A stretch of DNA of 64,000 nucleotides from Butyrivibrio fibrisolvens (GCF_023206215.1 NZ_CP065800.1:2356001-2420000); one strand, 5' to 3'. Positions 17,674-27,072 are shown, counted from the first letter of the stretch. A program made the numbers and translations. Notes: a model not told the origin generated them from the sequence alone.

Positions 17674-18834
17674 ATGGGAGTGAAGGTATCTGTAATAGTT
17701 CCTGTATATAATGCTAAAGCCTATCTTGACAGGTGTATGCAGCACCTTTTGTCGCAGACCCTGTCTGAAATAGAGATCATCCTTGTAGATGATGGATCGA
17801 CAGATGACTCGCTATCCATATGCAGAAATTATGCGGCGAATGCTAAGAAGATAGGCGGCGCTGTCATTAAAGTGATACATCAGTCCAATCAAGGTCCGGC
17901 AGCAGCCCGCAATGCAGGTCTTTTCTGCGCAGCAGGTAAGTGGATAGCTTTTGTTGATCCGGATGATTATGTATCACCTGATTACTGCAGGGCTTCTTAC
18001 GAGTACGCAGAGACGACGGATGCAGATATTGTCATGTTTGATGCAGTCAGAGAAAAAGAGCCTCTTGTCCTTGCAGATGATAGTATGATCATTGAAGCGC
18101 AGGATCATATCATGAATCTTAGATGCGCTATTCTATATCCTTATATGCTGCGTTATAGTACTAATCTGCATATTAAAGATCAGTATCAGTCCACCCATAA
18201 AAGCGATATCGCAATAGCGGCCCCTTGGAATAAGCTTTATAAAAAGAGCTTTCTTAATGACAATAATCTGATTTTCCCGGAACAGCTTAAGACACTTGAT
18301 GATATGACATTCAACTATCTTGCTTTCGGATGCTCTCCCAAAGTAGCATACCTTCATAGGAAGCTGTATCATTACTGTTTCAATAAAAAATCTATAACCA
18401 ATAAATATGACCCGGATAGGATCCAAAAAGATCTGGAAGTATTCAAGATGATAGGAGATGACATCAGAAGTGTAAAAAGCGGAGGAAAGAGTCATGATTT
18501 CGAAAAAAGTTATGATAATAATGAGTTAGTGGAGAAATCAGATAATTGTGATGAATCTTTATACATTGCTTACTATGCACGTGTTATCAAGTCTTTTGCA
18601 ATATTATGTCGGTTATGCTTTTTTAGTCCAATGAGTCCTTATGACCTGATACAAAAGCTTAGAATTGCAAGAAATACGATGAATATGAAAGAGTACGCAG
18701 AAGCTTTTGACAATATTGATATTAAAGTACTTGAGCCAAGGCTTAAAGCTGTAGTATTTGTTGCAAGGATGAAGAGCCCATTTGGGTTATATATGCTTCA
18801 TGTAATGCAGAGTACACTTCAAAGAATACTTTGA
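17674..18834 (+). CDS. Family 2 glycosyltransferase
   Basis: The protein has a GT-A fold with the full motif set: VSVIVPVYNAKAYLDRCMQHLLSQTL, ILVDDGSTDDS, QSNQGPAAARNAGL and FVDPDDYVSPDY (DXD equivalent), and an APWNKLYKKSFL acceptor-side segment. After about residue 250 the sequence is helical and specific to this protein. It belongs to the CpsJ/EpsJ-like soluble GT2 group that adds sugars to lipid-linked intermediates at the membrane. It is flanked by gaps of about 130 and 170 bases, the second holding a diverged copy of the 96-base repeat. Confidence 0.85.
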   Translation: MGVKVSVIVPVYNAKAYLDRCMQHLLSQTLSEIEIILVDDGSTDDSLSICRNYAANAKKIGGAVIKVIHQSNQGPAAARNAGLFCAAGKWIAFVDPDDYVSPDYCRASYEYAETTDADIVMFDAVREKEPLVLADDSMIIEAQDHIMNLRCAILYPYMLRYSTNLHIKDQYQSTHKSDIAIAAPWNKLYKKSFLNDNNLIFPEQLKTLDDMTFNYLAFGCSPKVAYLHRKLYHYCFNKKSITNKYDPDRIQKDLEVFKMIGDDIRSVKSGGKSHDFEKSYDNNELVEKSDNCDESLYIAYYARVIKSFAILCRLCFFSPMSPYDLIQKLRIARNTMNMKEYAEAFDNIDIKVLEPRLKAVVFVARMKSPFGLYMLHVMQSTLQRIL

Positions 18835-18884
18835 TCCTACAATTTATCTTGAAATATACTGAACAGCATTTTGCACTGCGAGTA

Positions 18885-18980
18885 AAGTTTGAAAATGTCC
18901 TGTTTTAAAAACTAAATTGGTATCGCAAGTTACACGAATTTGAACTATCAGTCACTTTCTTTGCTTGCGGTAATAGGGTT
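18885..18980 (+). repeat. Diverged copy of the 96-base structured repeat (copy D)
   Basis: It aligns without gaps to the copies at 39490, 39586 and 44064, at roughly 70 per cent identity by eye. The TATCGCAAGT arm still pairs fully, with two G-U pairs, to GCTTGCGGTA. Like copy B it ends shortly before a gene start (19006). Confidence 0.7.
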
Positions 18981-19005
18981 ATAGTGAAAAAATTAGAGGT
19001 TTGCC

Positions 19006-20838
19006 ATGAATCTTCAGACTATTCTGCATCCATCAACGGATATATGTAATGAACCGGAGCTATACTTCCACACAGATGATATCTTCGATCTGTATGATGG
19101 CTATTTCAATCTTTTCTATATAGAAAAACACAAAAAGTATACATTCATAGATTCGCTTGAACTGGTCCTTAAATGTTCGGGCTACGATGTGCTGGAACTT
19201 ATGCACGACAGGGAAGTGATAAGGAGCATAGATCTAAAGAAGGACATGGACGCTGGAAGCGGTATCATAGAAGGTCGCTTTGCATACCCATATACACAGT
19301 ATGACAAGGGAGTATTCTGGTTCAGGCTTAGGCGATGCTTGGGAAAAACTTTGCGCTCAGCCATAACATATGTTGAGGGTTTTTATGAAGGGCGTAGTAG
19401 CCGTATGCGTAATCCGGTGAATCTAGGCCTTAACATATGTACTTACAAGCGTGAGCAGTATGTCCTTCGTAACATGAAGTCTTTAATAAGATGGATGGAA
19501 GGTGATCGGACAGAAGCCTCCAATGTTTTGGGTATAGAACCCGGTTTCAAAGGCAATAATAGTTCTATGACTGAGTCTGATACTCCTGAGGCTTCCGGGC
19601 ATATTCATGTTTTTATCATAGATAATGGCAAGTCTCTTGGAGATTGTAAGGAGTTTACGGATCTCGTAGCATCTACCAATAATATAGAAGTTATTCCTAA
19701 TGATAATACCGGCGGTGCCGGAGGATTTAGCCGTGGCATGATAGAAGCAATGAATAGGAGAGAAGAGCTGTCACTGACTCACCTTCTAATGATGGATGAT
19801 GATGCTGTTTTTGATCCGGATCTTTTTACAAGGCTTTATGGTTTTCTTTCTTTTTTGAAAAAAGAATATGCAATGATATCTGTAGGCGGAGCTCTTTTTC
19901 GTGAAGATTATAGATATATACAGCACGCGGCAGGAGAATGGTTTGAGAATTTCAGGATAGTTAATGAGCATCCTCTTGTTGATATGAGAAGCTATGAGAA
20001 TGCTGCGGCGACCTGGATGACTGGAACCGAGCATGAGAGGGACAGGTACGGCGCCTGGTGGTGTTGCTGCTATCCTATGGAAGTGATCACAAGGGACAAC
20101 TTGCCATTGCCATTGTTCGTACATCACGATGATATCCAGTTTGGAATGAAGCTGGCTGAGCGTAATGGGGTGGTATTTCTAAATGGTATTAATGTATGGC
20201 ATCAGGGGTTTGAACTTTCCTTTACCGGAGTCAAGCAGTATTACAATACGAGGAATGAACTTATATCCATGAAGATGTTCTATCCGGATACATCTTTGAA
20301 GGCAGTGAAGATACGCCTTATTAAACGGATCATTGGATCTCTAATATGCATGCGTTATGGTGATATCGAACTTATCTATAAGGCGGTCATAGACTATATG
20401 AAAGGTATACAGTGGCTGAGGGATACAGATATTGAAGCTCTGCATAAAGAGGTATCTGAGATTTATAAAACTATTGTGCCTTTTAAGCCTATTTGTGATC
20501 TTAATATAAGTGACAGGCATAGACTTGAACTTGAGAAGATGGCAGCCAGATACAATGAAGTGATAACACCGGATCAGCTAAGGGAATACTATGACCATAA
20601 AAAGTATGAATCCGGTATATGGAAGATGATATCGATAAATGGCTGGCTTCTTCCCGCATATAGGAGTACAAGTATAGTCACTCCCCTGGACTCTCCCTGG
20701 AAGCCCTATAGGAGAAGATATGTAATCCTCTACCAGCCCGCGGATAGGAAGTGTGCTGTGATGCGTAGAGATTATAAATGGCTTTGGCGTAGTATAAAAT
20801 ATTGCATATGGATAATGATAAGATTTCGTTTACTATAA
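19006..20838 (+). CDS. GlfT2-like galactofuranosyltransferase family glycosyltransferase
   Basis: This is a 610-residue GT2 enzyme with an N-terminal beta-rich domain. The GT-A core includes NLGLNICTYKREQYVLRNMKSL, DNTGGAGGFSRGM and LMMDDDAVFDPDLF (DDD metal site). Then come WWCCCYPMEV and LPLFVHHDDIQFGMKLAERNG, with the His-Asp-Asp and downstream His expected for GlfT2-type polymerases. The C-terminal about 200 residues are helical. GlfT2 homologues build galactofuranose or related polymers, so this is the best candidate polymerising transferase of the locus. Sugar identity is not provable from sequence. Confidence 0.8.
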   Translation: MNLQTILHPSTDICNEPELYFHTDDIFDLYDGYFNLFYIEKHKKYTFIDSLELVLKCSGYDVLELMHDREVIRSIDLKKDMDAGSGIIEGRFAYPYTQYDKGVFWFRLRRCLGKTLRSAITYVEGFYEGRSSRMRNPVNLGLNICTYKREQYVLRNMKSLIRWMEGDRTEASNVLGIEPGFKGNNSSMTESDTPEASGHIHVFIIDNGKSLGDCKEFTDLVASTNNIEVIPNDNTGGAGGFSRGMIEAMNRREELSLTHLLMMDDDAVFDPDLFTRLYGFLSFLKKEYAMISVGGALFREDYRYIQHAAGEWFENFRIVNEHPLVDMRSYENAAATWMTGTEHERDRYGAWWCCCYPMEVITRDNLPLPLFVHHDDIQFGMKLAERNGVVFLNGINVWHQGFELSFTGVKQYYNTRNELISMKMFYPDTSLKAVKIRLIKRIIGSLICMRYGDIELIYKAVIDYMKGIQWLRDTDIEALHKEVSEIYKTIVPFKPICDLNISDRHRLELEKMAARYNEVITPDQLREYYDHKKYESGIWKMISINGWLLPAYRSTSIVTPLDSPWKPYRRRYVILYQPADRKCAVMRRDYKWLWRSIKYCIWIMIRFRLL

Positions 20839-20840
20839 CT

Positions 20841-20870
20841 CAAAGCGGTCTGCCTTGGCAGACCGCTTTG
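20841..20870. terminator. Perfect 14-base-pair palindrome between convergent genes
   Basis: CAAAGCGGTCTGCC and GGCAGACCGCTTTG pair perfectly around a TT loop. There is no T-run on either side. It lies between the plus-strand glycosyltransferase and the minus-strand brnA, so a bidirectional terminator is the simplest reading. Confidence 0.6.
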
Positions 20871-20887
20871 AACAAGTTACGTAGATA

Positions 20888-21127
20888 TTATTTCCAGGTT
20901 AATTCCAATTTTTTATTAGATGTAGCACAATCGACAAGATACAGATTGATCAATGTCTGATAGGGAATTCCGGATGCAGAAGATTGTGTTTTAAAATAAT
21001 CAAGTGCATCTACATCTATGTTCATAGTGATTTTTTTATGCAATCTTTTTGCATATGGATTTCTTATTGCTTTGCTAAAGTCGAACTCTTTTTCTAAAAA
21101 TTCATCATCATCATCTATCTTTTTCAT
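20888..21127 (-). CDS. brnA: BrnA-type antitoxin
   Basis: The protein is 79 residues long. The C-terminal part (ITMNIDVDALDYFKTQSSASGIPYQTLINLYLVDCA) is a ribbon-helix-helix of the BrnA/CopG antitoxin type. The N-terminal acidic segment (MKKIDDDDEFLEKEFDFSKAI) probably wraps the toxin. Its ATG overlaps the stop codon of brnT by four bases, so the pair is translationally coupled. Antitoxins of this family usually repress their own promoter. Confidence 0.85.
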   Translation of the reverse strand: MKKIDDDDEFLEKEFDFSKAIRNPYAKRLHKKITMNIDVDALDYFKTQSSASGIPYQTLINLYLVDCATSNKKLELTWK

Positions 21128-21417
21128 ATGTATCGACTCCTTTCATAGCCTTCGCGTTCTCTAGTGGTTGCATTACGTGAAGATATAATTCTGATTGTAT
21201 TCTTACTTCTGATACAATGAACAACTATAAGAACATTACCACGTTTACTGACTCCGAGAATCCTAAAACGTTCTTCGGTATCGGAGTGGTTGTCATCAAA
21301 TTCGCAAAGGGCATATGTATCATAGAATACAGTCTTGGCTTCTTCAAAAGAAACGCCATGTTTTTTCTTGTTTATTTCGTTTTTGTTCTCGTCCCATTCA
21401 AAACTTAATTCTTCCAT
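21124..21417 (-). CDS. brnT: BrnT-type ribonuclease toxin
   Basis: The protein begins MEELSFEWDENKNEINKKKHGVSFEEAKTVFYD and ends TIRIISSRNATTREREGYE, the opening and closing signatures of BrnT toxins (RelE-like fold RNases that block translation). I set the start at 21417 rather than the upstream ATG at 21432, because a good promoter lies exactly between them and would not transcribe the upstream ATG. The resulting mRNA would be nearly leaderless. The usual charged residues in the C-terminal helix are retained, so activity is plausible. Confidence 0.85.
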   Translation of the reverse strand: MEELSFEWDENKNEINKKKHGVSFEEAKTVFYDTYALCEFDDNHSDTEERFRILGVSKRGNVLIVVHCIRSKNTIRIISSRNATTREREGYERSRYI

Positions 21418-21423
21418 ACATAT

Positions 21424-21452
21424 ATTATACATACATAGTCAATACTTTTCAA
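21424..21452 (-). promoter_or_regulatory. Promoter of brnTA
   Basis: On the minus strand, TTGAAA, a 17-base spacer and TATAAT form a near-consensus sigma-70 promoter. The -10 box ends 7 bases before the brnT ATG. A/T palindromic sequence around it (TATGTATAATATATG) could be the BrnA operator. Confidence 0.6.
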
Positions 21453-21621
21453 GTATAGAGAAAGCAAACGGACATTGACGTTTGACCGTATATGTGATAC
21501 TTTAAATATAATACGTTGAAGCGTTAAAGTGAAAAAGAAAATCTTTTTCCAAAAGAATCTTCTTCATATATGTTTTTCGCGCATCATCAAATATTATGAG
21601 GTCAAAGGGGGACCACAGGCT

Positions 21622-23256
21622 ATGCCAGTTACAGAACTTCTTGAAAGAAATGCAAAATTATACCCGGACGAGATCGCTCTTGTAGAGCTTAATCCGGAGA
21701 TGGCCGATACCAGACGTATATCCTGGAAAGAGTATGATCTTATAGAGCCAACAAGGTTTGAGCCTTACAGAAGACAGATCACATGGAAGGTCTTTGATGA
21801 GAAGGCCAATAGATTTGCCAATCTGCTTCTTAGTAGAGGCATTAAGAAAAATGATAAAGTTGCGATCATAATGTACAACTGTCTTGAGTGGCTTCCTGTT
21901 TATTTCGGCGTGTTAAAAACAGGTGCTATAGCAGTCCCTTTCAATTTCAGATACGATGCAGAAGAGATCTTGTATTGTACAGAGCTTGCAGAAGTTGACA
22001 TTATAGTATTCGGACCTGAATTCATAGGACGTATAGAGTCATATGCAGAGCGCCTTTCAAAAGGACGTCTTCTTTTCTATGTAGGTGATAATTGTCCGAG
22101 TTTTGCAGAGAGTTATAGAGAGCTTGTTGCTGACTGTTCTTCTAAGTCGCCGCATCTTCCTCTTACAGATGATGACTTTGCTGCAATCTATTTTTCATCA
22201 GGAACAACAGGTTTTCCTAAGGCAATCCTTCATAAGCATCTGAGCCTGTCGCAGGCAGCAGAGATGGAAGCAAGGCACCATGGAACGGGAAGAGATGATG
22301 TCTTTTTATGTATACCTCCTCTATACCATACAGGAGCCAAGTTCCACTGGATGGGAAGCTTGTTTGCAGGCAGCAGAGCTGTGCTTTTAAAAGGTGCTAC
22401 GCCAGAAGTTATATTATCTGCAGTATCTAGCGAGAAGTGTACGATCGTATGGCTGCTGGTTCCGTGGGCACAGGATATTCTGGATGCTCTTGACAGTGGC
22501 AGACTTAGCCTTGATGATTATGATCTTGACCAGTGGAGGCTTATGCATATCGGAGCACAGCCTGTTCCGCCATCACTTATCAAAAGATGGCTTGAATATT
22601 TTCCTGATCATCAGTATGATACTAATTACGGCCTTTCTGAGTCTACCGGCCCCGGATGCGTACATCTTGGAGTTGAGAACGTCGATAAGGTTGGCGCTAT
22701 CGGCATACCCGGATATCGCTGGGAGTGCAAGATAGTTGATGAAGATGATGAAGAAGTGGACAAGGGTGATGTCGGAGAACTGTGTGTCAAAGGGCCCGGC
22801 GTTATGACCTGTTATTATAATAATCCGGAAGAGACTGCCAAGATCTTAAAAGATGGCTGGCTCTATACGGGTGATATGGCTATGCAGGATGAGGACGGAT
22901 TTTATTTTCTTGTAGATCGCAAGAAGGATGTAATAGTCAGTGGCGGAGAGAATATTTATCCTGTTCAGATTGAGAATTTCATTAGAACTTTCGATAAAGT
23001 CAAGGATGTAGCAGTTATCGGAATTCCTGATCCAAGACTTGGAGAAAAAACTGCTGCCATAATTGAAGTAAAAGATGGTATGATATGTACAGAAGAAGAA
23101 ATCAATGAGTATTGCATGGGTCTTCCAAGATATAAGAGACCTAAAACCATTTTCTTCGAAGAAATACCACGTAATGCCACAGGCAAGATAGAAAAACCAA
23201 AGCTTAGAAAGATGCATGGCGCTGAGAATCTTGTCGCTATGGAGAATAGGAGCTGA
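21622..23256 (+). CDS. Class I acyl-CoA synthetase / fatty-acid ligase (ANL family)
   Basis: This enzyme would activate a carboxylic acid as acyl-AMP and transfer it to CoA. Motifs: YFSSGTTGFPKA (P-loop, about residue 190), YGLSESTGPG (A5), LYTGDMAMQDEDGFYFLVDRKKDVIVSGGENIYP (A7-A8 hinge) and PRNATGKIEKPKLR (catalytic Lys). Start set at the ATG giving MPVTELLERNAKLYPDEIALVE, the normal family beginning; the longer frame from 21529 adds 31 residues without family support. An insertion near residues 30-45 (SWKEYDLIEPTRFEPYRRQITWK) looks like a local duplication of the ITWKVFD strand. Substrate unknown, probably a medium or long chain acid. Confidence 0.85.
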   Translation: MPVTELLERNAKLYPDEIALVELNPEMADTRRISWKEYDLIEPTRFEPYRRQITWKVFDEKANRFANLLLSRGIKKNDKVAIIMYNCLEWLPVYFGVLKTGAIAVPFNFRYDAEEILYCTELAEVDIIVFGPEFIGRIESYAERLSKGRLLFYVGDNCPSFAESYRELVADCSSKSPHLPLTDDDFAAIYFSSGTTGFPKAILHKHLSLSQAAEMEARHHGTGRDDVFLCIPPLYHTGAKFHWMGSLFAGSRAVLLKGATPEVILSAVSSEKCTIVWLLVPWAQDILDALDSGRLSLDDYDLDQWRLMHIGAQPVPPSLIKRWLEYFPDHQYDTNYGLSESTGPGCVHLGVENVDKVGAIGIPGYRWECKIVDEDDEEVDKGDVGELCVKGPGVMTCYYNNPEETAKILKDGWLYTGDMAMQDEDGFYFLVDRKKDVIVSGGENIYPVQIENFIRTFDKVKDVAVIGIPDPRLGEKTAAIIEVKDGMICTEEEINEYCMGLPRYKRPKTIFFEEIPRNATGKIEKPKLRKMHGAENLVAMENRS

Positions 23257-23354
23257 TAGAACTTATATCCGGTCTTATACTAGAAGATCAGGATAGTTGT
23301 AGATAGTTTTGAATTTACCTATTTTGCCTGATGATGACCTGAAGGAAGACAGTT

Positions 23355-23684
23355 ATGACACACAAGGAAGCAGAGCGGTGTATTCCCTCTTTTTTTGACG
23401 AATCTATTGAAAATCTGGAACTTGCTGAGTTCTTGGAGCATATCGACAGTTGTCCTGATTGCAGAGAAGAGCTTACTATACAATTTCTGGTAGGTAGGGG
23501 CCTTCAGAGCCTTAGTATGGGCGATGAATTCAACCTTGCTGGAGAACTTGACAAAAAGCTATTAAAGGCGCATGCTCGTCTGAACAGGCTCTACAGACTC
23601 GAAAGATTTTCATGGATCCTGCGAGCAATAGTAGTGGCAGAAACCGTGGCACTTTTTATGCTCACGCTTCGTATTTTGTTTTAA
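23355..23684 (+). CDS. Zinc-finger anti-sigma-like membrane protein
   Basis: This small protein has a zf-HC2-type motif (EHIDSCPDCREEL, His-x3-Cys-x2-Cys, about residues 33-45) and a C-terminal membrane helix (ILRAIVVAETVALFMLTLRIL). That architecture is that of anti-sigma factors such as RsiW, but no sigma factor gene is adjacent. It may instead regulate a neighbouring protein. It ends 32 bases before the kinase gene. Confidence 0.65.
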   Translation: MTHKEAERCIPSFFDESIENLELAEFLEHIDSCPDCREELTIQFLVGRGLQSLSMGDEFNLAGELDKKLLKAHARLNRLYRLERFSWILRAIVVAETVALFMLTLRILF

Positions 23685-23716
23685 CCCCTAAGGGTACGAA
23701 AGGAATTAAGGTAAAT

Positions 23717-24658
23717 ATGGGTATTGTTGTAATTGGCGCTGTTTTTGTTGATATTAAGGGCTATCCTTCCATGCAGTATATTGCCGGTGGGAGAAATGTA
23801 GGTAATGTAGTACAGGTACATGGAGGAGTAAGCCGTAACATAGCAGAGGATATAGCCAATGTTGAGTTAAGACCCACATTTGTAGGACTTGTTGACGAGA
23901 CAGGTATCGGCATTGATGTTGTTGATAAGCTCAAAAACCATAAGGTCAACACCAAATATATCAGGAAAGTCAAGGACGGACTTGGCTCATGGCTTGCTAT
24001 ATTTGATAACTCAGGTGATGTTGTTGCATCGATCTCCAAGCGCCCCGATCTAAGCGAGATCGCAAGAATCCTCGATGAACAGGGTGATGAGATCTTCAAA
24101 GATGCCGACAGTATCATCATTGAGTTCGATATGGAAAAAGATATTCTTAAAAGAGTTTTTGCTCTTGCACAAAAGTATGACAAGAAGGTATATGCTGTAG
24201 TTTCGAATATGACTATAGCAGTAGAAAGGCGAGATCTTCTGAAGAACTGTGCATGCTTTGTCTGCAATCAGCAAGAAGCCGGAATATTCTTTTCTGATGT
24301 ATATGATGATATGGATCCGGAGCAGCTGCGTGAGATCCTTGTATGCAAGCTCAAGGCTTCTCAGATTCCGAAGATGGTAATAACTCTCGGAGAGCTGGGC
24401 TCTGTATATGCTACTTGTGACGGTGAATCCGGATATGTTAAGTCCAGGCAGGTTGTAGTTACAGATACTACCGGTGCAGGCGATTCCTTCTTTGCAGGTG
24501 TAGCCATCGGTCTTACATATGGCAAGAGTTTCAGAGAATCCTGCGAGATAGGAACAAGACTTGCAGCATCTGTTATTGCTACCAAAGAGAATGTATGCCC
24601 GAGATTCCTTCCGGAAGAGTTTGGAATTGATGCATCGAAGATCAAGGATTTTGAATGA
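23717..24658 (+). CDS. PfkB-family carbohydrate kinase
   Basis: This is a ribokinase-fold sugar or nucleoside kinase. The N-terminal GG region (YIAGGRNVGNVVQVHGGVSRNIAEDI) and the C-terminal DTTGAGDSFFAGVAIGL signature with the catalytic Asp (about residue 250) are intact, at 313 residues. The true start is the ATG at 23717, preceded by AAGG; the longer frame overlaps the previous gene. Substrate cannot be inferred; pseudouridine, adenosine or a hexose are all possible in this family. Confidence 0.85.
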   Translation: MGIVVIGAVFVDIKGYPSMQYIAGGRNVGNVVQVHGGVSRNIAEDIANVELRPTFVGLVDETGIGIDVVDKLKNHKVNTKYIRKVKDGLGSWLAIFDNSGDVVASISKRPDLSEIARILDEQGDEIFKDADSIIIEFDMEKDILKRVFALAQKYDKKVYAVVSNMTIAVERRDLLKNCACFVCNQQEAGIFFSDVYDDMDPEQLREILVCKLKASQIPKMVITLGELGSVYATCDGESGYVKSRQVVVTDTTGAGDSFFAGVAIGLTYGKSFRESCEIGTRLAASVIATKENVCPRFLPEEFGIDASKIKDFE

Positions 24659-24719
24659 TTTCAGGATTTATGATGATATTTATAAGGTTCATAGGATAAT
24701 AATAAGACCGTTCATGACA

Positions 24720-24765
24720 GAAAAAGCTATTTTGAAGGAAAAACTTCAAAGTAGCTTTTTCTTTT
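24720..24765 (+). terminator. Terminator after the PfkB gene
   Basis: GAAAAAGCTATTTTGAAG pairs with CTTCAAAGTAGCTTTTTC around a short loop and ends in a T-rich tract. Confidence 0.85.
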
Positions 24766-24927
24766 ATGGGAAAAAGGTATGATAATTCATATGTCTTCCG
24801 GCATCTTGCAGAACTAGTGCAATAATTCTTAACACAAATGCTTCTTAAATGTTAATTTTGATTGGTGGACTCATACTTATTAGAGCAATAAAATTATGTT
24901 AAAATAAATTGCAAAGGTGGGATTAGT

Positions 24928-26025
24928 ATGAGAAAACACTATTTGGACAACATTCGCTGGACTACTGTCGTTATCGTTGTGATCTATCATGTGTTTTATA
25001 TGTATAACGCTGAGGGCGTTCTTGGTGGTCTTGGAAAGATCACAGATCTGCCGGTTCAGTACTACGACATATATCAGTATCTGGTCTATCCATGGTTTAT
25101 GCCGGTTCTTTTCGTGGTTTCCGGAATAAGTGCCAGACTGTCTTTGGATTCACATTCGGATAAGGAGTTCATAAAGTCCAGATCTTTAAAACTACTGGTA
25201 CCATCAACTATAGGTCTTTTTGTATTTCAATTCATTCAAGGGTATGTGAGCATGTCGCTTGGAGGCGGATTTGAAGGACTTGCGTCAGCGGGAGTTCCCA
25301 AACCGGTTATCTATCTGATAATGGTTGCCTCCGGAAGCGGAGTGCTCTGGTACATGCATCTTCTGTGGATATACTGCGTGTTACTGGTGGTTATAAGAAA
25401 GATCGAAAAAGGAAAGCTATTGGCTGCCGGTGCTAAGACTCCTCTGTGGCTGATCGCACTGTTTGTTTTTCCAATCTGGGGAGCAGCGCAGATTCTTAAT
25501 ACTCCTATTGTTTCAGTTTACAGAATTGCATTTTATTTTGTTTTCTTTATGCTTGGTTATTTCGTGTTTTCAAATGATGAAGTGATCGAAAAACTGAAGA
25601 AGATAGCAGTACCTTTGATAGTGGCAGCAGTGGCTATATGTGTTGTATTCGCGGTTATGAATTTCGGCGATAATTATGCGGACAAGCCAATCAACAGAGG
25701 CTTCTTATATGCGCTTGATGCGTATGTGGGATCGCTGGCAATGCTGGCGGGTATGGCACGCTTTGGGGACTTTTCAGGATCTTTTTCCAAATGGATGTCA
25801 GATCACAGCTTCGGACTATATGTATTCCATTACCTTGGAATATCTACTGTTGCTCTTATATTTGCAAAAACGGGGCTTTTGCCTGCGCCTGCATGCTACA
25901 TTTTAAGTCTTGCAGCGGGATTTCTTTTCGGATATGGCCTGTATGCCATCATTTCACGAATACCGTTTTTCAGATGGGCAGTGCTGGGAATTAAGAGGGG
26001 AGGAACCATCATGACGAAGTCATGA
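24928..26025 (+). CDS. Acyltransferase family 3 membrane protein
   Basis: The protein has about ten membrane spans and the signature start HYLDNIRWTTVVIVVIYHVFYMY with the catalytic His of the OafA/NodX family, and a FVVSGISARLS second segment. These enzymes move acetyl or other acyl groups onto exported sugars or lipids. The ribosome site AAAGGTGG is good. A paralogous acyltransferase lies at 33688. It appears to share a transcript with the regulator at 26103. Confidence 0.8.
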   Translation: MRKHYLDNIRWTTVVIVVIYHVFYMYNAEGVLGGLGKITDLPVQYYDIYQYLVYPWFMPVLFVVSGISARLSLDSHSDKEFIKSRSLKLLVPSTIGLFVFQFIQGYVSMSLGGGFEGLASAGVPKPVIYLIMVASGSGVLWYMHLLWIYCVLLVVIRKIEKGKLLAAGAKTPLWLIALFVFPIWGAAQILNTPIVSVYRIAFYFVFFMLGYFVFSNDEVIEKLKKIAVPLIVAAVAICVVFAVMNFGDNYADKPINRGFLYALDAYVGSLAMLAGMARFGDFSGSFSKWMSDHSFGLYVFHYLGISTVALIFAKTGLLPAPACYILSLAAGFLFGYGLYAIISRIPFFRWAVLGIKRGGTIMTKS

Positions 26026-26102
26026 TTTGGAATGGTTCCGACCGATATGGCAGGACTTTTGAGCAGTCCTGCCATTACATAATATACGAGGAGAAATAAA
26101 CC

Positions 26103-26522
26103 ATGTTCAAGGATAATCTGGTTCAGTTGCGAAAATTCTCACAGATGACTCAGGAGGATGTTGCAGAAAAGCTCGGAGTCACAAGGCAATCCGTTGCCAA
26201 ATGGGAAGCCGGAGAGAGCATTCCTGATCTTGATAAATGCAAGCAGCTTGCGGATATTTTTGGAGTCTCTTTAGATGACCTTGCCAATTACGAGCCGGAG
26301 GACAATATGGGATTCGCTGTTCCGCCTAAGGGCAAGCACCTCTTTGGCCTTGTAACAGTGGGAGAAAAGGGCCAGATAGTGATTCCGGTCAAGGCCAGAA
26401 AGCTGTTTGATATCTCTCCCGGGGATCAACTGGTTGTTCTCGGAGATGAAGGACAGGGAATTGCCTTAGTCAAATCTGAAAGCTTTTTGGCTTTAGCCGG
26501 TATGATTGAAAAACTGAAGTGA
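26103..26522 (+). CDS. XRE-AbrB two-domain DNA-binding regulator
   Basis: Residues 1-62 are a Cro/CI helix-turn-helix (LVQLRKFSQMTQEDVAEKLGVTRQSVAKWEAGESIPDL). Residues 78-125 are an AbrB/SpoVT swapped-hairpin domain (FGLVTVGEKGQIVIPVKARKLFDISPGDQLVVLGD). Both are DNA-binding folds, giving one small protein two potential reading heads. It follows the acyltransferase by 77 bases with a GAGGAG site and may control that gene or the GNAT after it. Confidence 0.85.
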   Translation: MFKDNLVQLRKFSQMTQEDVAEKLGVTRQSVAKWEAGESIPDLDKCKQLADIFGVSLDDLANYEPEDNMGFAVPPKGKHLFGLVTVGEKGQIVIPVKARKLFDISPGDQLVVLGDEGQGIALVKSESFLALAGMIEKLK

Positions 26523-26595
26523 CTCACAGAACTGTTCCCATCGACTCCCCTATTGATATACAGTATGAGCTTAAATGAACCATGCGAGGATGCCT

Positions 26596-27072
26596 ATGCC
26601 TAAATACAGAGAAATGACAGCGTCTGACAATGCAGCAGTTGCAGCGCTTGTAAGAGATAACCTGAAAAAATTTAATCTTGATATTCCCGGAACGGTATAT
26701 TTCGATGAGGGACTAGACCACCTTAGTGATTATTATGGCAATGATGAGCGAAGGTACTACGTCATTGAAGACGATAATGGTGAAGTCATTGGTGGAATAG
26801 GATATGATAGATTTGAACCGATGAAAGATACCGCTGAACTGCAAAAACTATATCTTACAGATTCGGCAAAAGGTTCCGGACTTGGCTACGAAATGATAGA
26901 TTTCATTGAAGATAAGATGCGAGAAGCAGGTTACAAAGCTTCATATCTGGAGACTCATAATAACCTTCAGGCCGCTATCCATATCTATGAAAAGAAAGGT
27001 TATAAAGAGATAGTGCGTCCTAAAGAGGTGGTTCATAGTACCATGAACAGATTTTTTATGAAAAATCTGTAG
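26596..27072 (+). CDS. GNAT family N-acetyltransferase
   Basis: The protein has a GNAT fold: YVIEDDNGEVIGGIGYDRF strand, TAELQKLYLTDSAKGSGLGYEMIDFIED (acetyl-CoA pyrophosphate loop, here SAKGSGLG) and AIHIYEKKGYKEI at the end. The ATG at 26596 has GCGAGG six bases upstream; ATGs at 26575 and 26590 are in frame but poorly spaced. Substrate unknown. Confidence 0.8.
   Translation: MPKYREMTASDNAAVAALVRDNLKKFNLDIPGTVYFDEGLDHLSDYYGNDERRYYVIEDDNGEVIGGIGYDRFEPMKDTAELQKLYLTDSAKGSGLGYEMIDFIEDKMREAGYKASYLETHNNLQAAIHIYEKKGYKEIVRPKEVVHSTMNRFFMKNL

Noticed and set aside
23355..23684. Anti-sigma factor with a partner sigma gene
   Set aside because: The zinc-finger architecture fits, but no sigma factor is adjacent, so the pairing is not claimed.
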